NCBI GenBank assembly: GCA_964458485.1
Contig: CAYWJA010000003.1
Span: 1 to 64,000 of the forward strand
Length of the DNA: 64,000 bases
Origin: CAYWJA01 sp964458485
GTDB taxonomy: Bacteria; Patescibacteriota; Gracilibacteria; UM-FILTER-43-11
Direction of reading: 5' to 3'
Numbering within the stretch: the first letter of the stretch is position 1; every line of letters starts with the position of its first letter. Below, piece after piece: positions 60,274-64,000 of the stretch. The position numbers and the translations under genes are program-made. Under the pieces are notes generated by a model, which saw nothing but the letters and a program-made list of their open reading frames with translations, had not been told where the DNA came from and did no database searches.

Positions 60274-60341
60274 TAAAAAATAGCTAACAACTAGAAAAAG
60301 GGTAGCAAATTTTTTGGTCAATTTTGGTTATATGTATAAAC

Positions 60342-60369
60342 GTAGTGGACGCAGATCTGCGTCCACTAC
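60342..60369. terminator. 28-bp perfect palindrome downstream of uvrB
   Basis: Fourteen-base arms with no loop (GTAGTGGACGCAGA and complement). It lies 31 bp after the uvrB stop. There is no T-run, so termination is uncertain; it shares the GGACGCA/TGCGTCC core with the palindrome inside the VirB6-like gene. Confidence 0.45.
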
Positions 60370-60399
60370 ATGATTACATAATACCTTGCAAAAAATTTG

Positions 60400-62355
60400 C
60401 TAAATATTCTTCAGCTCATCAATCTGATCCCTAAATCCTGCGGCTTTTTCGAATTCAAGGTTTTGAGACGCGATGTCCATCTTTGCGTTAAGTTCTTCGA
60501 GTAAACGAGGGATTTCTTCAGCTGGTATATTTGATTTAGTGTATTTCTTTTTCGGTTTACTTGTTCCCTGCTGAATATCACGGATTTCTTTTTGGATTGT
60601 CTGTGGAGTAATGCCGTGCTTTTTGTTATATGCCATTTGAATTGTACGACGACGGTTGGTTTCATCAATCGCCCCCTTCATGGCAGCAGTCATAACATCA
60701 CCGTACATTATCACCTTTCCATTCACATTACGCGCGGTACGGCCGATGGTTTGAATAAGTGCATCGCGGGAGCGAAGGAAGCCTTGCTTATCTGCATCTA
60801 AAATCGCAACAAGAGATACCTCCGGTAAATCTAGGCCTTCACGCAATAAGTTGATTCCTACGATAATATCAATTTTACCCAAACGAAGGTCACGTAAAAT
60901 TTCGATTCTTTCCATTGTATCTACATCTGAATGCAGATATTTAACTTTATGATCTGCCTCGAGTAGGAAATCTGTGAGTTTTTCTGAAGATTTTTTAGTT
61001 AAAGTTGTGATAAGTATTCGCTCATTTCTTTCTAATACCTGCCTGATTTCTTCCAAAAGATCATCTATTTGCTCTTTAGTTGGCCGAACTTCAACCGGCG
61101 GATCTATGAGGCCTGTTGGGCGAATAATCTGTTCTATAATGTACTTCTTTTTTGTATTTTTAAATTCATATTTACCAGGTGTGGCGGATGTATAAACCAC
61201 ATTATTCATATGCTTTTCAAATTCTTCAAACTTTAAAGGGCGATTATCGTGTGCACTGGGCAATCGGAATCCATGTTCTATTAAATTTGTTTTACGAGAG
61301 TAATTTCCACTATGCATACCTCCTATTTGTGGAATCGAGATATGGGATTCATCTATCATCATCAAATAATCATCAGGAAAATAATCAAGCAATGTTGCCG
61401 GTTGTTCACCTGGTTCACGGCTATTAATATAACGGATGTAATTTTCAATTCCACCGCAGTATCCTGTTTCCATCATCATTTCAATGTCATATTCCGTTCG
61501 AGTTTTAATTCTTTCCGCTTCAACTAATTTTCCGATTTTTTTGAATTGTTTATAGCGAACATCCAAGTCTTCCCGAATTTGCTCAACTGCCTCATTAATT
61601 TTTTCTTTAGTAGTTACATTATGTTTGGATGGAAAGATTTTAACTTCGGTAAGATCTTTAATCACCTCACCTGTAAATGAGTCCGCCTCCTGCATCGCTT
61701 CAATTTCATCCCCAAAAAATTCAACGCGAATCATATTATCTGAACTTGGTGGAATAATCTCCACAACATCACCCAGTACATGGAACATGCCGGATTTGAA
61801 ATCTTTATGGGATCGGCTGTATTGCAGATCGGTTAGTTTGCGAAGGAGTTTGTCTCGTTTTACAAATTCGCCAACTTTTAATGTAATGGCTAAATCTTCA
61901 TAGCTCGATACATCCCCAAGACCATAAATAGCGGACACAGATGCAATTACTAAAACATCATTACGAGTTAACAGATTATGCGTAGCCATATGGCGGTGCT
62001 TATCGATTTCTTCATTTATAGAAGCATCTTTTTCAATATAAGTATCTGTTTTTGCTATATATGCTTCCGGTTGGTAGTAATCGTAGTAACTGACGAAATA
62101 CGATACAGCATTATCCGGAAAAAATTCCTGAAATTCTGAGCATAGCTGGGCGGCGAGCGTCTTATTATGCGACATGATAAGTGTAGGACGCTGAATCTCC
62201 TGAATTACATTTGCCATTGTGAAAGTTTTACCGGAACCAGTTACACCTAAAAGAGTTTGGTGTTTTTCACCTTTTTTTATACCTTTGATCAGTTTTTCTA
62301 TTGCCTGCGGCTGATCGCCTGTGGGTTTGAATTTGGTTTTGAGATTGAATTTCAT
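60400..62355 (-). CDS. uvrB: Excinuclease ABC subunit B
   Basis: DNA damage-recognition helicase of nucleotide excision repair, partner of UvrA and UvrC. 651 aa from ATG 62355 (MKFNLKTKFKPTGDQPQAI, the usual UvrB opening). Walker A GVTGSGKTFTMANVI, beta-hairpin region SYYDYYQPEAYIAKTDTYIE, DESHISIPQIGGMHSGNYSR, helicase motifs LLREGLDLPEVSLV and QTIGRTARN. The C-terminal UVR helix pair is LNAKMDIASQNLEFEKAAGF. The open frame continues 79 codons upstream through repeats and overlaps the next gene, so that extension is rejected. Confidence 0.97.
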   Translation of the reverse strand: MKFNLKTKFKPTGDQPQAIEKLIKGIKKGEKHQTLLGVTGSGKTFTMANVIQEIQRPTLIMSHNKTLAAQLCSEFQEFFPDNAVSYFVSYYDYYQPEAYIAKTDTYIEKDASINEEIDKHRHMATHNLLTRNDVLVIASVSAIYGLGDVSSYEDLAITLKVGEFVKRDKLLRKLTDLQYSRSHKDFKSGMFHVLGDVVEIIPPSSDNMIRVEFFGDEIEAMQEADSFTGEVIKDLTEVKIFPSKHNVTTKEKINEAVEQIREDLDVRYKQFKKIGKLVEAERIKTRTEYDIEMMMETGYCGGIENYIRYINSREPGEQPATLLDYFPDDYLMMIDESHISIPQIGGMHSGNYSRKTNLIEHGFRLPSAHDNRPLKFEEFEKHMNNVVYTSATPGKYEFKNTKKKYIIEQIIRPTGLIDPPVEVRPTKEQIDDLLEEIRQVLERNERILITTLTKKSSEKLTDFLLEADHKVKYLHSDVDTMERIEILRDLRLGKIDIIVGINLLREGLDLPEVSLVAILDADKQGFLRSRDALIQTIGRTARNVNGKVIMYGDVMTAAMKGAIDETNRRRTIQMAYNKKHGITPQTIQKEIRDIQQGTSKPKKKYTKSNIPAEEIPRLLEELNAKMDIASQNLEFEKAAGFRDQIDELKNI

Positions 62356-62480
62356 GTTGTTACCAAATGGTTTCCAGATAGTTTCCATGTTGTTACCAAA
62401 TAGTTTCCAGATAGTTATTTTAGTAAACAATTTGGCAACTATTTGGAAACGCGATCCCGATGAAATCGGGAGAGCTGGGA
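62350..62480. promoter_or_regulatory. Repeats and inverted repeats upstream of uvrB
   Basis: TTGTTACCAAAT-GTTTCCAGATAGTT occurs twice in tandem (about 62358-62418), and GTTTCCAGATAGTT is mirrored by AACTATTTGGAAAC (about 62438-62451). A CCCGAT-GAA-ATCGGG hairpin follows (near 62455-62470). Could be an untranslated regulatory region or repeat debris. Nothing else is visible between uvrB and 62558. Confidence 0.5.
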
Positions 62481-62557
62481 ACAATAGAATTATTAACCTA
62501 AAAAGAGTATCAAAAAAGACCTTGATGAGCAAGTGAGAGTTAAAAAAGCAAACTTTT

Positions 62558-62992
62558 TTACCTAAAACATCCAGATCGCCTAATGCCGTCACTACATACC
62601 ATTGACCTCTCTTTTATCAATCTGCGCAAAGACTTCAGTAAAACAGATACATGTTCTATAAAACTATTTAATTCATTAGTAAATTGCGACTCTTTTAATT
62701 CAGCCAATGCCTGTTGAGATTCACTCATCATAGATTCAATTTCTTCGTCAGATTGTCTTACTGGCTTAAGCTCATTAATATCTCTATAGATAGGTATTAT
62801 TGCATATGCCGTATTTATCGTTGCCCTCATATCATCCGGCAATTGATTGCTCATTTCATCCATACCCACAAAAGTGTGTAAAACTTCAGCACTAATGACT
62901 ACATCTACAGATTCTCTGGTAGACGAAGCTACAGCACTTGACTCATCAGGTGATTCACTTGATTCTGGTGGAGTTTCTCCGGCAACTGGCAT
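62558..62992 (-). CDS. Hypothetical protein (144 aa)
   Basis: Unrecognised. The N-terminal 30 residues are Ser/Pro/Glu-rich and probably disordered. The rest is helical (ISAEVLHTFVGMDEMSNQL, IESMMSESQQALAELKESQF, LNSFIEHVSVLLKSLRRLIK). The C-terminus is basic with two Cys. No signal peptide. Same strand as uvrB and the Fic gene. Confidence 0.5.
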   Translation of the reverse strand: MPVAGETPPESSESPDESSAVASSTRESVDVVISAEVLHTFVGMDEMSNQLPDDMRATINTAYAIIPIYRDINELKPVRQSDEEIESMMSESQQALAELKESQFTNELNSFIEHVSVLLKSLRRLIKERSMVCSDGIRRSGCFR

Positions 62993-63059
62993 TTTAAAAA
63001 TGGTTAAAATATAGAAGGATTAAGAGTTTAGAATATTAATTAGGATTTGACAATGTTTT

Positions 63060-63977
63060 TTATTCCAAAATTTCAAACCCCTCCATAACAGCATCGCATA
63101 TGAAGTCCTCTAGTAAGCTGGCGTCATCTGTAGTTTGTGCTTTTTGGAGGTAGGTGTAATAAAGTTGCTTATTTTCCTGCATTATCATTGCAGGTGGAAA
63201 ATTTGCCTTAATAAGAATTGCATTTAAAAGCAAACGGCCAACACGCCCATTACCATCGGAGAATGGGTGAATTTGTTCAAAACGACTGTGAATTTTGGAT
63301 GCATGCAGAATGATATCTTTTCTTTTTCTGTTGATATATCTGACTAACTTATCCATTAAATAGGGTATTTTTATAAAATTGGCAGTCGGCACATTAGAGC
63401 CTACAATACGAACCCCGTGATTACGGTAAAAACCCGCATCGTCGCGTATGCTGTTCATAAGGATTCCGTGAAGCTTTAATATAAACTTTTCATTAATCCT
63501 TTTTCTGCCCGCAAGGTGCCTGATTAAATATTCAAAAGCTGCCTGATGATTTTTGGCTTCAATTTGTTCAATAAGGCTTTTATTTGGCAAGGGGCGATTT
63601 CTAAAAATCACCTGAGCTGTTTCATTTTCACTTAAAGTACTGCCCTCGATACCATTAGAATTATAAGTTAAAGATAGTACAAATTCCTCCTGGATATCAG
63701 GAAATCCAGCAATTTTTTTTAGTACACCAGGATGTGCGTTACTTCTGTCGGACAAAAATAACTTCTTTGCCTTTAAAAGGCTTGTTGGAATAACTTTTTG
63801 ACCAGTGTACTCTTTATACATTTCATCGATCAGTTTTCCAGCTTCTCGACGGGGTTTTGAATGGTTATTTATCCAGCTATTTAAGGTTGCAAAAGAAACA
63901 TCAAACTTTTGTGCAAGTTTTTCCTGAGTTAGCCGAGACAGGCGTTTGATGATTTGGAGCTTTTGGGATGTGTTCAT
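63060..63977 (-). CDS. HTH-Fic domain protein (305 aa)
   Basis: The N-terminal helix-turn-helix (LTQEKLAQKFDVSFATLNSW) is followed by a Fic core. In numbering from GTG 63983, the Fic motif HPFSDGNGRVGR is at 239-250, complete with the catalytic His. The inhibitory motif S109-NGI-E113-G fits the class with an N-terminal inhibitory helix. Fic proteins transfer AMP or other nucleotides to target proteins. ATG 63977 is preferred over the GTG two codons upstream because AGGTGG sits just before it. No partner toxin or antitoxin is adjacent. Target unknown; an HTH-Fic protein may also regulate its own gene. Confidence 0.9.
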   Translation of the reverse strand: MNTSQKLQIIKRLSRLTQEKLAQKFDVSFATLNSWINNHSKPRREAGKLIDEMYKEYTGQKVIPTSLLKAKKLFLSDRSNAHPGVLKKIAGFPDIQEEFVLSLTYNSNGIEGSTLSENETAQVIFRNRPLPNKSLIEQIEAKNHQAAFEYLIRHLAGRKRINEKFILKLHGILMNSIRDDAGFYRNHGVRIVGSNVPTANFIKIPYLMDKLVRYINRKRKDIILHASKIHSRFEQIHPFSDGNGRVGRLLLNAILIKANFPPAMIMQENKQLYYTYLQKAQTTDDASLLEDFICDAVMEGFEILE

Positions 63978-64000
63978 AACCACCTTTAAATTGATAACTT

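Noticed and set aside
60342..60369. Origin or recombination site based on the 28-bp perfect palindrome
   Set aside because: No DnaA boxes, replication genes or dif-like halves nearby; a repeat or terminator is the simpler reading.
62356..62592. 79-codon N-terminal extension of uvrB
   Set aside because: It runs through direct repeats, overlaps the next gene and precedes the normal UvrB N-terminus.
1..64000. Genetic code 25 (TGA as Gly, Gracilibacteria/SR1)
   Set aside because: TGA ends pckA, argD and the leader peptide at positions matching family length, and no conserved Gly is encoded by TGA in the genes read.

Overview
The window is AT-rich and uses TGA as a stop (leader peptide at 57929, pckA, argD), which argues against genetic code 25. 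VirB2-like pilins of the kind common in Patescibacteria (CPR), very few Shine-Dalgarno sites, dense dispersed palindromes and giant low-complexity surface proteins all suggest a CPR bacterium. A metabolically richer lineage such as Peregrinibacteria is a guess, because no rRNA or ribosomal protein gene is present.

Region 1 (1-25.8 kb) is an expansion island of twelve tandem minus-strand paralogs of about 545-562 aa. Each carries an N-terminal zinc-ribbon pair, two cysteine solenoid blocks built on a strict 12-residue period, and a C-terminal pair homologous to the N-terminal one. The only plus-strand genes sit in gaps between paralogs or beside them: a TrmB-like regulator, two wrecked ORF6N genes, a small ORF and a mazEF toxin-antitoxin pair. 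A 668-aa membrane protein of unknown function lies between paralogs 1 and 2.

Region 2 (25.8-29.2 kb) holds ATP-type PEP carboxykinase and an intact tRNA-Arg(CCU) nested inside a second, broken tRNA-Arg-like gene. The broken gene also carries a 92-nt insertion in its T loop. A metallo-beta-lactamase-fold protein and a small unknown gene follow.

Region 3 (29.2-49.1 kb) is a cell-surface and secretion cluster. Five minus-strand surface proteins carry cohesin-like, dockerin, FnIII, EGF-like and Ser-rich segments, and a sixth is a coiled-coil protein; a YidC-like membrane protein follows. Divergent from these is a type IV secretion-like set: a VirB6-like protein, a double pilin, a single pilin, and a pilin fused to MopE/dockerin-like calcium-binding motifs. 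Cohesin and dockerin modules in neighbouring genes suggest a non-covalent surface assembly.

Region 4 (49.2-58.9 kb) is an arginine operon: argG, an N-acylornithine-type carbamoyltransferase, a P-loop protein, argC, argD, argB, an AstE/AspA-type deacylase and argH. It has a consensus promoter, an 18-residue leader peptide with six arginines, and a terminator with a mutually exclusive antiterminator, so it looks controlled by arginine attenuation. A divergent TrmB-like regulator shares the promoter region.

Region 5 (59-64 kb) contains two unknown acidic proteins, uvrB and an HTH-Fic protein. Several families of dispersed palindromes run through the window, and some have been captured into coding sequence (the argH C-terminus, paralog 1, the VirB6-like gene, the 1408-aa protein).
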